Assembly (NCBI GenBank): GCA_963575745.1
Contig: CAUYUJ010015511.1
Coordinates: forward strand, 60,001 to 124,000
Length of the DNA stretch: 64,000 nucleotides
From: Prorocentrum cordatum
Lineage: Eukaryota > Sar > Dinophyceae > Prorocentrales > Prorocentraceae
Reading direction: 5' to 3'
This document shows positions 32,171-42,939 of this stretch, piece after piece. Position 1 is the stretch's first letter, and each line of letters opens with the position of its first letter. The notes under the pieces were generated by a model. That model saw nothing but the letters and a program-made list of their open reading frames with translations. It searched no databases and was not told where the DNA came from. The translations under genes were made by a program, and so were the position numbers.

Positions 32171-32686
32171 TCATAAGCTGCCTAGTTCCGTAAGCTGCCA
32201 ACCTCTCCAGCGGAAGCGCTCCACTGTCTGTCCCGTAACCTTACCCAAAAATTTGCCCTGCATGGGGGTCCACAGATTGCCCTTGGGGGTGCGCGTTTGG
32301 GGGTCGGGCCACCCAGAGCCCCACTGCCGCCCGAACTCCATCAGGTGGAGTCCGCTGGCAATGCGATCTCTTCCGTGAACTTCCCTCTGGCGAGGCTCAT
32401 AATAGAAGCACTTTTGACTATTGAAATAGACCCACGAAGAGGCGAAGACGTGCCGCGAAGAGGCGACCTTCGGTGGATCCGGGGGCCAGGGGAGGGTCGG
32501 GTTCGCAACTGTAACAACTAGGCCAGCGGGCCAGCGGCCCGTTGTTGTCCTTGCCGCCCATAGCGCTGAGACAGGTGGGGGAGCCAGCACCTTCGCGTCT
32601 CGGATCGCGCGCCTCGGGGCGTGCTTGGCGAGCGCGCTCCAGCCGTTCGGCGGCGGTCGCGACGGCGTCGGGATCGAAGAGGTCAA
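32171..32686 (-). CDS. Minus-strand coding fragment, unknown protein
   Basis: An open minus-strand frame ending at 32171 reads like protein, for example VVTVANPTLPWPPDPPKVAS, FASSWVYFNSQKCFYYEPRQ and GLHLMEFGRQWGSGWPDPQT, ending VERFRWRGWQLTELGSL. No domain recognised. It follows another minus-strand fragment after about 40 bases in which no frame joins cleanly, so the two may be exons of one gene. No ATG is evident. Confidence 0.4.
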   Translation of the reverse strand: MTSSIPTPSRPPPNGWSALAKHAPRRAIRDAKVLAPPPVSALWAARTTTGRWPAGLVVTVANPTLPWPPDPPKVASSRHVFASSWVYFNSQKCFYYEPRQREVHGRDRIASGLHLMEFGRQWGSGWPDPQTRTPKGNLWTPMQGKFLGKVTGQTVERFRWRGWQLTELGSL

Positions 32687-32726
32687 CGGAAGTGGGGGCG
32701 GGGAGGGGGGGGGCGGGAAGGGAGGT

Positions 32727-33275
32727 TCAGCCAGACGGCGTGGGAGGCGAAGCGGGCGCTGCTTCCCTCCGAAGGGCAGCAGCCCAGTAGATTCCGATTG
32801 TGGCGATGCGGTCGGCGGCCTGATTGAGCCGTCTGCGGACAGCTTGCAAGGTGAGTGCCCAGCAGGCCCCGCTGGCTTGCCGCAGGGCCATGTCCATTAG
32901 CTGACTCAGGTGCAGCTGGCGGTGCCTGCCCCTGCCTGTCACCGAGGACCATGCTTTGGAGCCGCCGCGACCCCCGAAATAGCCGCCGAATTCCAAAAGA
33001 TTTGCGCGGTATTTCTTTTGTTTTTGAGCGCATGCAATGCTGGGCGCGCGCGCCCGCCTGCAACGCCCCCCGGCGAGCATCCAATTTGAACCAAACATCG
33101 CCGCGGCCGTCGCAATCACCACCACCAAGACAACAAGAGTACAAGTGTTACATTCATCCTCGCGCTGAGGGCACGTTAGCCTACGCCGCCGCACATCGAC
33201 TCTTTGCCACAGCCGAGTGTCGCGTGCTCCCAGCAGCATTCGTCGACAGCTGTCAAAAGCAAAACCGCCGACATG
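32727..33275 (-). CDS. Minus-strand coding fragment with one membrane segment
   Basis: The frame ends at a stop at 32727. It carries [20 protein letters not shown] leading into a hydrophobic segment ([20 protein letters not shown]), then basic and glycine-rich sequence and [20 protein letters not shown]. Upstream the same frame passes into an FGGDFGG repeat encoded by a minisatellite, which I do not count as protein. It may be an exon with the fragment at 32171-32686. Unknown function. Confidence 0.4.
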   Translation of the reverse strand, partial: HVGGFAFDSCRRMLLGARDTRLWQRVDVRRRRLTCPQREDECNTCTLVVLVVVIATAAAMFGSNWMLAGGRCRRARAPSIACAQKQKKYRANLLEFGGYFGGRGGSKAWSSVTGRGRHRQLHLSQLMDMALRQASGACWALTLQAVRRRLNQAADRIATIGIYWAAALRREAAPASPPTPSG

Positions 33276-33953
33276 GTCCTTGAAAGGGCCGCCAGGAGGG
33301 CCGCCGAAGGGGCCGCAGAGATCGTCGGCGAAATCGCCGCCGAAATTGCCGCCGAAATCGCCGCCGAAATCGCCGCCGAAATTGCCGCCGAAATTGCCGC
33401 CGAACTTGCCGCCGAAATTGCCGCCGAAATCGCCGCCGAAATCGCCGCCGAAATAATTGGGAACTCCGCCGAAATCGCCGCCGAAATCAGCCGCCAAAAT
33501 CGTCGCCGAAATTCAGCCGCCGAAATTGTCATTGCCCTGCCCCAAGCGAAATCACTATTTTTATCAAGCTCGATGACGCCGCGGACACAGGCATCGAGTC
33601 ACAACCAAGGTCAATTTCGGCCTCTTTTCAGCGGCACAATCCGGAATTTCGGCGGAAATTTCGGCGGCGGGTTTGGCGGCAATTTCGGCGGCGATTTCGG
33701 CGGCAATTTCGGTGGCAATTTCGGCGGCAATTTCGGCGGCCCTGTCGACGGCTCTTTCGGCAGCCCTTTCGGCGGCAATTTCGGCGGCCCTTTCGACGGC
33801 TCTTTCGGCGGCCCTTTCGGCGGCGTTGCTGTTGCCAACTGTCGACCATGGCTGCCGGGAGCTCTGGGCACTCGGAGGCCCCGGCGGGCCCTGAGAGGGC
33901 CCTCGAAAGACCTCACCAGAAAGCGTATGCGAAGTAGCTCAAGCCACGAGTGA
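33204..33953 (+). CDS. Repeat-encoded open frame (AAEI and GGNF repeats), doubtful gene
   Basis: A 249-codon plus-strand frame spans both 12-bp arrays: the first half is Ala-Ala-Glu-Ile repeats, the second Gly-Gly-Asn/Asp-Phe repeats, with about 40 ordinary residues between. It starts with no ATG in good context. The periodicity of 12 keeps any frame open on both strands, so openness is weak evidence. It would make a helical repeat followed by an FG-like repeat if translated. I consider it more likely a repeat artefact than a gene. Confidence 0.15.
   Translation: MPQPSVACSQQHSSTAVKSKTADMVLERAARRAAEGAAEIVGEIAAEIAAEIAAEIAAEIAAEIAAELAAEIAAEIAAEIAAEIIGNSAEIAAEISRQNRRRNSAAEIVIALPQAKSLFLSSSMTPRTQASSHNQGQFRPLFSGTIRNFGGNFGGGFGGNFGGDFGGNFGGNFGGNFGGPVDGSFGSPFGGNFGGPFDGSFGGPFGGVAVANCRPWLPGALGTRRPRRALRGPSKDLTRKRMRSSSSHE
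33309..33520 (+). repeat. 12-bp minisatellite, left arm of an inverted pair
   Basis: Units of GCCGCCGAAATC or GCCGCCGAAATT in tandem. The plus strand reads as repeated AAEI. It is the reverse complement of the array at 33650-33835. Confidence 0.95.
33650..33835 (+). repeat. 12-bp minisatellite, right arm of an inverted pair
   Basis: Units of GGCGGCAATTTC in tandem, the reverse complement of the left array; the two are separated by about 130 bp. Confidence 0.95.
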
Positions 33954-34129
33954 TTGGCACGCAACGTGCAGAGCGAATTCCCCCTGGCAGCGTGCAGGGC
34001 GAAATCCTCGCGTTATGCATCAGCACGCTCTGCGATGCGCATGGAAACCACCGCGCGACAGGGCGCGCCTGCACACCGAAACCATCAAGAAAAACTCAAT
34101 TTCGTTTGGAATGAATTTCGGCGCGCGCC

Positions 34130-35095
34130 CCTTCTCGTCTCTCGAGAAAAAGCCACTACGATGCCTGCGCCGTATCAGATGGCAGCGAGGTTGTCGCCGA
34201 CGACTCTGGCAGACCGGACCGGACCCGGGACGTGAGGGAGTAGGGCTGGGACCGCTCTGCAGTCTGCGGCCTCGGCCGTTTAGGCATCGCCGCAGTCCGG
34301 CAGCGCCAGAGCTGTGACGGCCACCAGCTGCGGGGCGGCGTGTTAGGGGCTGTGGTGCCAGAGAAGGGCCCCGGCACCAACGACTCTCTGGTAGCCATCA
34401 GCCACTCGGGCGCCACCGTCGAAGGTGATCTCGTAAGGCCACCAGGCAGCGTCAGCGGAGAGGAACGGGGCACGGTCCACGGTGACTCCGTCCCCCTGCT
34501 CAAGGTCGTGCGTTGCTGTAACTGGGAGCGTGTGGGAATTGCATGTGGGGCAGAACCTCATGGCCCATTGCGCGGATGGTTACCTTGAGGGGCGCGGACA
34601 GGGGAAGCAACCGCGCCCGGGGAGGAACCACCCGGCACGCGGGTCGTCTGCCTGAAGGGCGGCGAAGCGGGTGCCCGCACAAACCCCCCTGGCCGCGACC
34701 GGGAGCCGTCTGGCGTCTCCCCCGGCTCAGTCTGCGGTTCGCGTCTGATGCGGGCGAGCCGCGCCTTGTATGGCGCCAGATTCTGGGGGGTTGGGGTTGC
34801 ACTCCGTGCAGCGGGCGAGGAAGGGGACCCAGACTGCGGTTTCACGGTGCTGCTGTGGCCCGTCTACCAGGTGACCTTCCTCCACCTCTGCGTCGTAATG
34901 GGGATCGCCGTTTGCAACATAAAGGCCCTGTATGATGAGGCGAGCAGCCGCTGTGGGGTCGAAAGGGGTGTCATTGAGGCCGATATAATACTGATAGAAG
35001 ACTTGATGGACGATGCGGGCAGCGACTGGTGGGGATACGCGAAGCGTCAAGAATTGATAAGTGAAGTCGCTCGTGAAATCGAAAATGATGTCCAA
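34130..35095 (-). pseudogene. Retroelement relic with RNase H domain
   Basis: On the minus strand, RFCPTCNSHTLPVTATHDLE precedes WWPYEITFDGGARVADGYQR VVGAGALLWHH, the first catalytic motif (DGGA) of a retroelement RNase H. After an in-frame TAA the frame continues with LVAVTALALPDCGDA, another TAA, TAEAADCRAVPALL (catalytic Glu), ARVVGDNLAAI (catalytic Asp), a TGA and YGAG. Upstream, 34727-35095 reads as coding (TPFDPTAAARLIIQGLYVAN, VPFLARCTECNPNPPES). The three stops fit CAA, CAA and CGA changed to TAA, TAA and TGA. It differs from the large element and is clearly dead. Confidence 0.65.
35028..35062 (+). repeat. Dispersed repeat core, copy 2
   Basis: TGGTGGGGATACGCGAAGCG followed by TCAAGAATT matches the 39.3-kb copy almost exactly, with a short hairpin ACGC-GAA-GCGT. 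Confidence 0.6.
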
Positions 35096-35131
35096 TCGGT
35101 GTCCCGTCGGTGCTCCGCCGGTGAACCGTAG

Positions 35132-35288
35132 CGGGATCGATCGTGAGATCGGTCGTTGTGGGACCGATCGTGGGATCGATAGTGAGATCGATCGTAAGAC
35201 GGGTAATGCAGTCGATGTTCAGATCGATGGTGAGTTCGATGAGTTAGATCGATCGTGATATTGGTAGCGATATCGATAACAATATCGA
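35132..35288. repeat. Degenerate GATCGAT repeat
   Basis: Many variants of GATCGATCGTGA and GATATCGAT; rich in GATC palindromes. No gene. Confidence 0.85.
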
Positions 35289-36055
35289 TTGGCTGAGACG
35301 TTGGATCCTCGCCCCTCCGAACTTGTCACCGAAGGGTGGTCGTATTGGTATGATTTGATAAGGGGATAAGCAGACCTCCTCAAACCTCCTTCTCCATCTT
35401 CCTCCTAGTCTTCCGATCCTCTGTGTCCATCCTCGTTGTCGATCTCAGTCCTCCCACATGCCAGCCATGACCCTGATGCTTTCACAACTTGGGCCCGCGG
35501 AGCTCTGGAACCTTCCCCAAAATGGGTTTTCATCCTGGGGTGGATTGGGATAGCCCTACGGCTTGCAGGGCCCCTCCAAAGGGCTGAAAGCGGTCAGAAA
35601 ACAACCGCCGCTTCCTTCACTAAGTAAGGCGGTCTGGGCACGGAGATCAAAATTCGAACCCCGGACCTGTCCTGGGGAGCGTTCCCGCCAGACTTTGGAT
35701 GAAGGCGGCCCAAGCCACCCCCCCACGCCCACCACATCACATTTTATATGATACTGTCCAGAGTTGTTTCTAAAGCCTGTGGCCCGACGGCCATCGTAAG
35801 CTGCATGTGCCCCAAGAAGGCCCTGGCAACCTGCGGAAAAAAACACCGCCGGGGACCGGGAACAAACATTCTTATGACACCAAGAACGTGTGTAATAAAC
35901 ATCCACAACTTTTTAATGCAACAAAAATTGCCGCGCGCGAAATTGCCTGGGACATTGCTCGCATCGCGGCATCGCGGCACAACTTCAGAAACGCAGAAAA
36001 GCGTAGATTATACACTTTTGATATGCGGGGCGAGAGCGAACCTCTTCCGCTAAAG
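35289..36055. other. No gene recognised
   Basis: Ordinary-composition sequence without a frame that reads as protein on either strand. Confidence 0.4.
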
Positions 36056-36420
36056 CTAGGCGGGCTTTACGCACAGCTTTAATCCGGGAGACGGGGCACA
36101 GGAAGGCGGGGCCGCAGGCGGCCGGAGTGGGCGAAACCCAGGGGTGCAGGCGGTGCCGAAGATCTTGTGCAGGAGCAGGTGCGCCGCGGACAGGCACCGA
36201 GGGCGAAGTCCCGGAGGGTGAAGGAGAAGGTGTTGCCGTCGACGGCGCATCGCGAACACCAGCCTCAGGCGCTGCAGAGAGGGACGTGCCACTTGACCAG
36301 GTCGACGCCCAGGAAGAAGAGGAGCACCACGAAGGCGATGTGAAACGTTGTGCCACCGGGTGATGCGGAAGAAGCCCGGGGTGGTAGTCCAATCCACGAC
36401 CAGCGCGTATATAAAACACG
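36056..36420 (-). CDS. Possible minus-strand membrane-protein exon, frames broken
   Basis: One minus-strand frame contains TTFHIAFVVLLFFLGVDLVK WHVPLC, a good transmembrane segment, then after a TGA continues DGNTFSFTLRDFALG. Neighbouring frames contribute VVDWTTTPGFFRIT upstream and IKAVRKARLALAEEVRSRPA downstream. The changes of frame make this a relic, an error-containing exon, or chance. No family recognised. Confidence 0.25.
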
Positions 36421-36659
36421 CAAGAGCTGATTTTTTTACATATAAAATTAAACAAAGGAAATATAACACGATATGTAGAACCGAAAATATCGCGATTCGC
36501 AATCGTCGCCGCAGGGGCGGGTCGACTAAGTCCACAAGCGTTCCGGGCAAAATGTAACAATCATCCTGGTGTGTGTGGGTGGGTTGTTTTCTCTCGATCT
36601 TGATGTGGATCCAGCCTCGACGAACCAAACATAAAACCTCGATCATCGAAGTTCGATTC

Positions 36660-36895
36660 CCCCCCCTCCTTCCCGCCCCACCCACACCTCGATCACCTGT
36701 GAATCATCCTCCACTATCATTGCCCATTTTCCCCATGTTCCCTTGTTTTACACACGCCTCCGAACAATCCATCCTCCTCCTTGTCAAGACTCCGAACCAT
36801 CCCCATCTATCCATCCATCCGTCCATGCATCCATCCATACATATTCCTCCTCCTCCTCCTCCTCCTCCTCCTCCTCCTCCTCCTCCTCCTCATAT
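36660..36895. repeat. (ATCC)n and (TCC)n microsatellites
   Basis: CATCCATC-type repeats (about 36805-36843) then (CTC)n (36847-36890). No gene. Confidence 0.9.
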
Positions 36896-37516
36896 GCATG
36901 GTCCTCCGCTATCCGAAATCTCCTGACCTCCTGGTGTCACGAAATCATAACAGGCGAATGTTTTGTGGCGACTGTCGGCCCTTGGGGGCCCCTGTCCGAA
37001 CTCTGGGATAGCTCAACAAAAAAAACAGCCAGGATGATCAAACGGTCCCTGTGGAGGGGTTCAGACCTCTGTGGGCCCACGTTGTGGAACATTATTTTTG
37101 GTCGCAGCCCTGTGGGTCACACCACGTTCGGGCTAGAGCGGGCCGCGGACCATCAAATCGTGCAGTGGGAAAGGCAAAAGAGCGGCCGCGAAGGAGGAGG
37201 CGGAGGAGGCAGGCGGAGACAGTCTCAGAGCTGGGGGAACAAAAACAATATCAATGACCCGCCGCTGTGGGGAAACCGGTAGCGTGCTGCTGTCGAAGAA
37301 ACACCAGGCATTCGCACACCAGCGACGGAGTTCAACATGCCGGCGCCCTCGCATCGGCGCCCTGTCCTCTCTCCTTCCCTCCCGAAGAACACGATGAGCT
37401 GGTGCACGTGCCGCGCTGGCGGCCACGCTATGACAAATCCACTGCGTCGGAGGTCTGCGCCGCACCACTGCGTGGGAGCAGGGGGGGTGGGGGGGCGTCG
37501 ACCACCGGGCGGGGTC

Positions 37517-37582
37517 CCGGGTCAGCAGGTCTGACAGCGGCCCGAGGAGCATGTTGAAGGAGTCCCTGTCCAGGGCCAGCGC
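37517..37582 (-). CDS. Cyclic-nucleotide-binding domain gene, exon C
   Basis: The minus strand reads ALALDRDSFNMLLGPLSDLL TR. This is the usual stretch after the phosphate-binding cassette of a CNB domain, where the C-terminal helix begins (A-x-x-L-D/S-R-x-x-F-x-x-L-L-G-P-L in protist kinases). The exon start is placed after GGAGAG (AG acceptor), giving GCG CTG GCC in phase 0 with the end of exon B. The 3' end is approximate: coding quality drops after about 37517. Further downstream exons, possibly including a kinase domain, are not recognised. The exon lies on the same strand and in the right order with exons A and B. Confidence 0.65.
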
Positions 37583-38499
37583 CTCTCCGGCCGGCGCCGA
37601 GGGCGGCCGAGCGAGCCCGCGGAGGAGAATCCTGAGCGTCCAGGAGGGCCAAACACGACCACCAGGACTGTCGAGCTTGACTTGTGGTACGGTGGAGGTT
37701 TGAAATGAGGATGCCTTCGATAAGGAACCCAGGATCTCGCGACCGACAGGCGGCCAAACCTGGGCCACCGACCTCGCCTCGAAACAACACGCAATGCGCC
37801 AGGGTCTGGGCCCCGGGAAGACGTTCCTTATCCAATGCCGCCACCGTAGATGCTCTGAGCAGTCCTGACAATTGCGAAATCCGGAGGTCAGGGGAGGAGT
37901 GGGGCCCAGACGCCCAGCACCTCCAAAGAATCGGGGCTGCCACTTTGTCGCCTTGTTTTGGCCTCCAAGCGTCAGCTTCGGGATTCACTCAGAACGGACA
38001 GCCAGCCCTGGGGAAGTGGTCGAGAACTTCGGGGGGGGGGCCCACGCACTGAAAAATCGCAGCTGCGGATACTTTGAGGAGGAGACAAAAAGTAGGATCG
38101 AGGAAGAGGGGGAAGAGACGTGAAGAGGAGGATGGAGGTGGGAAGGAGGGAGATCGAGAGAGAGAGACGTCCGCAAAGTTGCAAGACGGGGCTGTAGCAC
38201 GGAGAGATCAGATGCAGGGAAGGAGGGAGGGAGCAGTGTCAAGGTCTGTGGTATGTTTGGCTCGTTTCTGGCCCCAGGGGCCTTTGAAGTCGCGGGAAGG
38301 GGGAGGAAGAGAGTAAGAGGAGTAGGGTGGGAGGAGGGCCAACTCTCTTGGCGCCCTTGAAATCCCACCAGCCCTCTGGGCGTAGGTGGTCTAGAGCAGA
38401 TCCTCTTCCACCCCTCCCTCTTCCCCCTTGGGGAGGGGTTTACCCCTCCCCCTACCCCCTCCCCTGGACCTGGACGGGGGGGGCCGCGGGTAGTTAGAG

Positions 38500-39200
38500 C
38501 GTCCAAGATGGCCCAAGACGGCTCCAAGAGCGCCTCAGAGAACCCAAGATGAGCTCCAAGATGGCTCAAGATAGCGCAAGATCGCTCACGATGGCTCCTA
38601 AGATGGTTCCAAGAAGCCCAAAGACGGCCCCAAGATAACTCCAAGTGGCCAAACAGCTCCCCAAGGAGGCCCCGAAGAGGCCAAAATCGTCCCAAAACCT
38701 AAGGAAAATCAATGATTTTTGCTTTCTCGCCTTTTCGCTTCCGATGGCCATCCGAGGCCTGGAGATGGCTCCAAGATGGCCCAAGAGGGCCCCAAGAGAG
38801 CCCCAAAAGAGCCCCAAGACGGCCCCAAGAGCGCCCAAGAGCACTCCAAGAGCGTTCCAAGAGGGGTCCAAGAGGCGATTTTAGGGGCTTCCGAGGGGGG
38901 ACGCTAATTAAACCCCCCCTCTTGTTTGATCGACTCCCTCCAAGATGGCCCCAAAAGCGCCCCGAAGGCTCCCCAGAGCGCCTCAAGAGGGTCCCAAGAG
39001 GCGCCCAAGATGCCCCAAGGCGCCCAAAAAGCCCTCCAAGAGGCCCTCAAAAGACCCCCAAGAAGCTCCTTCCCCTCCTCCTCCTCCTCCTCCGATTCTT
39101 CCTCCTTCTCCGTCCTCCTCCTCCTCCTCCTCCTCCTCCTCTTCCCCCTCCTCCTCCTCCTCCTCCTCCGACGACGACGACGACGACGACGACTCCTCTT
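38500..39200. repeat. Degenerate CCAAGATGGCCC repeat followed by (CTC)n/(GAC)n
   Basis: Dozens of variants of CCAAGANGGCCCCAAGAG, 12-14 bp each, fill 38500-39065. Triplets CTC then GAC follow to about 39190. Confidence 0.9.
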
Positions 39201-39270
39201 CCATCCTCCCCCTCTCGGGGTCTGTGACAGCTTCCCCCGCCCTTTGTTATTCTGCATGCTCCCCGACTTC

Positions 39271-39345
39271 CCTGATCACCTCAACTCCCCTGAGCATCGT
39301 TTCTGGATGGGCTGGTGGGGATACGCGAAGCGTCAACAATTTTGA
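39271..39345 (+). repeat. Dispersed ~70-bp repeat, copy 3
   Basis: It matches 29551-29620 along its length and 35028-35062 in its core (GGTGGGGATACGCGAAGCGT). Confidence 0.65.
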
Positions 39346-39639
39346 CAGCCAGAATATTAAATTGAAATTAACTTGAAACTCCACCACAACAGCGAGGGCT
39401 GTTAAAAAACGGCAGTGGCCGCTGCCAAGAAGGCGGTGACCGTCACAAACGGACAACGTTCGCAGCGAGACCGAAAGTGGCTCCTTCTCAATATGGGAAG
39501 GAACTGGTCGTCACCACGCCTGCCCTCAAGGAGTATCCGAAAGGCTGCTGTTCAAGGGCTGCATACGATCCCTGGTCTGGCACTGGACTCGACAATAGCG
39601 GGGCACCCAACAAATTGGAACTGACAACCGCCTCGCCGC

Positions 39640-39820
39640 CAGCACTCGCCAGTTCTACCGGCTCCACATTCCGCCGCCGAATCTCTCGAGTGTCTCGACG
39701 TGTTTCGTTAGGGTGTGCTCGATCCAGCCCGCGACCCTCTGTGCCGTTTCCATGCCCCATGCGTCTTGGCAAAACGCCACGCGTGGACCTCCAGGCTAGA
39801 CCAGAGACTATTGCTCCAAA
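39640..39820 (-). CDS. Weak minus-strand coding-like stretch inside the intron
   Basis: One frame reads VAFCQDAWGMETAQRVAGWI then EHTLTKHVETLERFGGGMW before a TAG. It looks protein-like and has no evident family. It could be a relic nested in the intron, or chance. Confidence 0.2.
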
Positions 39821-40325
39821 CCCCAGCATTGTTCCACAATTTCTCGGGACCACCAGAGGAGCAACTCGGGATTCGGGATGAAGAGCTGGCCCCGGAGATG
39901 GGAACGAGAATTCCACGGATTGGCGGCTCGAAGGAAGTCTCGGAACGGCCGCGACCCTAGAAGAGGGCCAAAACGGCCGCAAGAAGGCGGCCTCGAGCGG
40001 CTGGCTGGCGGCCAAAGACGGGCGTCACGGCCGCAGAGGTCTCCAAGATCCCGGGCCACACAGACCTCCGATATCTTGTTTTTTTTGTTCACAGCGTGGA
40101 CCCCGGCAAACCTCTTTCATCCCGAATCGTTGTCTGACGGCCCTTAGACCCAGGAAAGGCCCCCCGAGGCCGAACACTGCCGTCGACACTCCGCCGTGAT
40201 ATTTCTTCACGACGCGGGACAAGGTCCGGAGACGAAACGCCAGCGAAGGCGCTCTTGGAAAACTCACCTGCTGTGTCGCCCGGCCAACTGGTCGGTCCGA
40301 GCTGGCTGTCCCGCCCGCTCGCAGC

Positions 40326-40448
40326 CTTCGCCGTCTCCGAGACCACGGTAACCGTCGCGGCGCGCGGCTCGTTGTTGAGCAGCGCGCGCTCCCCGAAGAC
40401 CTGGCAGACCTGCGAGCTCGCCTTCTGCCGCACCTGCTCGACGCCGTC
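40326..40448 (-). CDS. Cyclic-nucleotide-binding domain gene, exon B (phosphate-binding cassette)
   Basis: Exactly 41 codons on the minus strand: it starts DGVEQVRQKASSQVCQ and carries VFGERALLNNEPRAATVTVV before SETAK. FGE-x-A-L-L-x-x-x-P-R-A-A-T-V is the signature phosphate-binding cassette of CNB domains: the Glu contacts the ribose and the Arg the cyclic phosphate, and both are present. Boundaries were chosen because CCGAGAG|GAC upstream and AAG|GCTGCG downstream give AG acceptor and GC donor in phase 0 with exons A and C. This is the domain used by cyclic-nucleotide-dependent kinases and channels; which one is unknown. Confidence 0.8.
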
Positions 40449-40492
40449 CTCTCGGGGTGCGGCGGCGTATCGCACCGTGGGCACAGCTGGCC

Positions 40493-40613
40493 ATCGCTCG
40501 GACGTCAATTCCCACTGTTTTTGTGCGGTTTCGTGCGTGGCTTTTTTCGCCAAATGATCAAGGATGCTCGTCGATGGTCCTCGCCGAAGGAAAAATGCAC
40601 ACGTCCGAGCGAT
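40493..40613. mobile_element. MITE-like element, copy 1
   Basis: A 121-bp segment with perfect 13-bp terminal inverted repeats (ATCGCTCGGACGT at 40493-40505; its complement at 40601-40613), extended to about 17 bp with one gap. The interior matches the copy at 54864-54994. No coding. Confidence 0.7.
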
Positions 40614-41229
40614 GCCAAGACAAGGGAGAAGGAACTGGCCTGCCAAGGGGTGCCCCTCGAAAAAAACACGGATCCCCTGGTGGGCCCGCAGCCTCGGGAA
40701 GACTCGCGAAACTCTGAGTCAGTTTGGGGATCGCCATAGTTCGTTCCGTGCGCGCCTGCTGCGGATGGCCGAGGGTCAGGGGGTGGAAACTGTTAGGACG
40801 CTCGGAAGGGAGAGGTGAGAAACGACGAAAAAAGACGACCATAACATCTGCATAAACCTAAACATTCGGAGGTCCGCGCAGATGACGGAAGCGCGACGCC
40901 ACTCACGTTCTGCTTCAGAAACAAAAGCAGGGTCCATGACATCTTCGACGTATTCTGGAAACCACGCTCGATTATCTGAAAATATATAGAATGAATTGTT
41001 GCTCGAATTCGTTTTCTACGAGGAATCCGCTGCGAACCCAGGACGATCCAAGATATTCAAAGAGGCGTGTGGTTGGAGCTGCTCACTTGGAAGAACCTAC
41101 GTCACGGGCGCCAAATGGAAACGGGATCGGCATACGGAATTACACACCGGAGCGGTAGTTGAAGCTCCATGTGGAAGGCGATCAAGATAAGAGATGTGCA
41201 ACGTTGATGCGGGGACGGTATGTGGACGT

Positions 41230-41510
41230 GCTCCGTAAAGAAGCTTCAAGAGGCACCAGGAAGGCCCAAGAGGGCCCAGGAATCCACGTAAGGCCCCAAG
41301 CTGAGAACCCAGGAGGCTTCAAGAGGCACCATGAGGCATGAGGCCTGCGCAGCAGTCTTCAGGAAGCCTCAGGAATACGAACAGGCCCCGGGGGTCCGAG
41401 GAGGCAGAACATCCCAGAGTCTCCCAGAGGTCCCAGGAGGCCGCAGCAGGCTCCAGGAAGGCATGGGAGGACCCACGAAGACCCAAGAGGCCCTCACTCG
41501 TGTTCGGACT
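41230..41510. repeat. Degenerate AAGAGGCACCAGGAGGC repeat
   Basis: Variants of AGGCCCAAGAGG / AAGAGGCACCA; same broad family as the degenerate GGCCCC repeats. No gene. Confidence 0.7.
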
Positions 41511-42850
41511 CACTGATACTTAGACACATAGACACTTGCACGCACTAATACGAAGACCCCCCACACAATCAAACTCACAGGTTCATCCCGGGTGGTCGGA
41601 TATACTCACGCTCAGACACACTCATACTCAACCAATCCTTATCAGGCGCACCCGCGCTCATACCCGTCCATGCGAATGCTCAATTATACTCGTGTTCACT
41701 CACGAAGAGGCGATCATATCCAGAAGCATTCATGGTCATATGTGCCCCCGCTCCGACTCTCTCCGTCCCAAGGTCATTCATACTCAGACTCTCTCGTGGC
41801 CAGCCTCGCTCAAACTCATGCTCAGTCGTACTTACACGCGCTTACACTCAGACTTGCTGATAACCGAGTGCGGGCGATAATGACCCCCCTGGGATAATAA
41901 AGTTCGCGGTTCTGGCGGGGATAACAAAAGATTTTCCCAGGAGAGTTAAGTTATGATGATGATGTGCCGATGATGACGATGATGATGGTGAGTCGACTCG
42001 CGTAGTAAGGATGGGTAGGCACAAATGCAAGGTCCTCGCAAGGCCCATAGATGGGCCGAAGTGGCAAGAATGCAAGGGTATACCAAGATTGCTCATTCCT
42101 ACCACGCGGGTTGATTGTAATATTACAAATAGGAGCACGAGCAGGAAGAGAGGAATAATTATGGTGGGAGACGGAAAAGAGAAGAGGATGGCCGCAGAAT
42201 CGACTTTGAAAAAACATGGATTCGGGGCCTTCTGTTTCTTATTCGTAAAACGAAATTCTGTTTAATCGTTTTCAAGTGCGCGTCGAGGGGGATCCATGGT
42301 GGGACCCCGCGGGGGATAAAAAAAACCCGAAGATAAAAAAGTTCGGCCCCTCGGGGGGGGGGGAGGATCCCACTGAACTGGTGAGAACCCCACAGCCCTG
42401 CCACACGCGTGATTGCGGAAGCTGGTGTGGTGAGACCACCATGGCCATGCTCAACATTTTTGATGCTGTTGCTAGTCAACATGATATGATAGCAACTTCG
42501 ATCCCCGCAACTTTCCCGTGGATTATAGAGTTCGGCCTCCGCGCCTTCCTCCACAATTGAATCCGATTGGCCTGAGATAAAAATCATTCCGGGGGTTAAG
42601 GGGGGAGGTACTTTATTATCGCCCGCGGTCGGTTACTCAGAGGCGCTCGTACCAAATCACCCACTCATTCTCGCACAGGCTTATCCGCACTTAGCCACTT
42701 GTACTCAGATTCGCCCTTACTTTCCCACAAAGAGACACAGACACAGAGACACAGACACAGACGCAGACGCAGACACAGACACAAACACACACAGAGACAC
42801 ACACACACACACAAATTCACACACTCGCACACAGACGCTCAGAAATGATA
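41511..42850. other. No gene; CACTCA-rich and (CA)n low-complexity
   Basis: Degenerate CTCATACTCA-type sequence at 41500-41880 and 42640-42720, and (ACACAG)n/(CA)n at 42725-42835. The part between (41900-42600) has no convincing frame. Confidence 0.6.
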
Positions 42851-42939
42851 ACGCTAGAAAGGACCGGCACATATCAGGATGCCCGCGTCGAATAAGTTCG
42901 AGGCGTTTGAGGCCTGGGAAGCCTCCAGAACTTTGGGTC

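Larger units (their letters stand above)
37583..40325 (-). other. Intron B-C of the CNB-domain gene (GC-AG)
   Basis: Inferred intron of 2743 bases. The donor is AAG|GCTGCG and the acceptor GGAGAG|GCG, so AG|GC is repeated at both ends. It holds degenerate GGCCCC repeats, CTC triplets, a copy of the dispersed 70-bp repeat and a stretch of minus-strand coding-like sequence near 39.6-39.8 kb. Confidence 0.5.
40449..42939 (-). other. Intron A-B of the CNB-domain gene (GA-AG)
   Basis: Inferred intron of 2491 bases, donor AAG|GACCCA, acceptor CCGAGAG|GAC, so AG|GAC is repeated at both ends. It contains the first copy of a 121-bp inverted-repeat element, a degenerate GGCC repeat and CACTCA-rich sequence. 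Confidence 0.5.

Noticed and set aside
33204-33953. FG-nucleoporin-like protein from GGNFGGDF repeats
   Set aside because: A 12-bp array keeps several frames open on both strands; no start codon in good context and no non-repeat domain.
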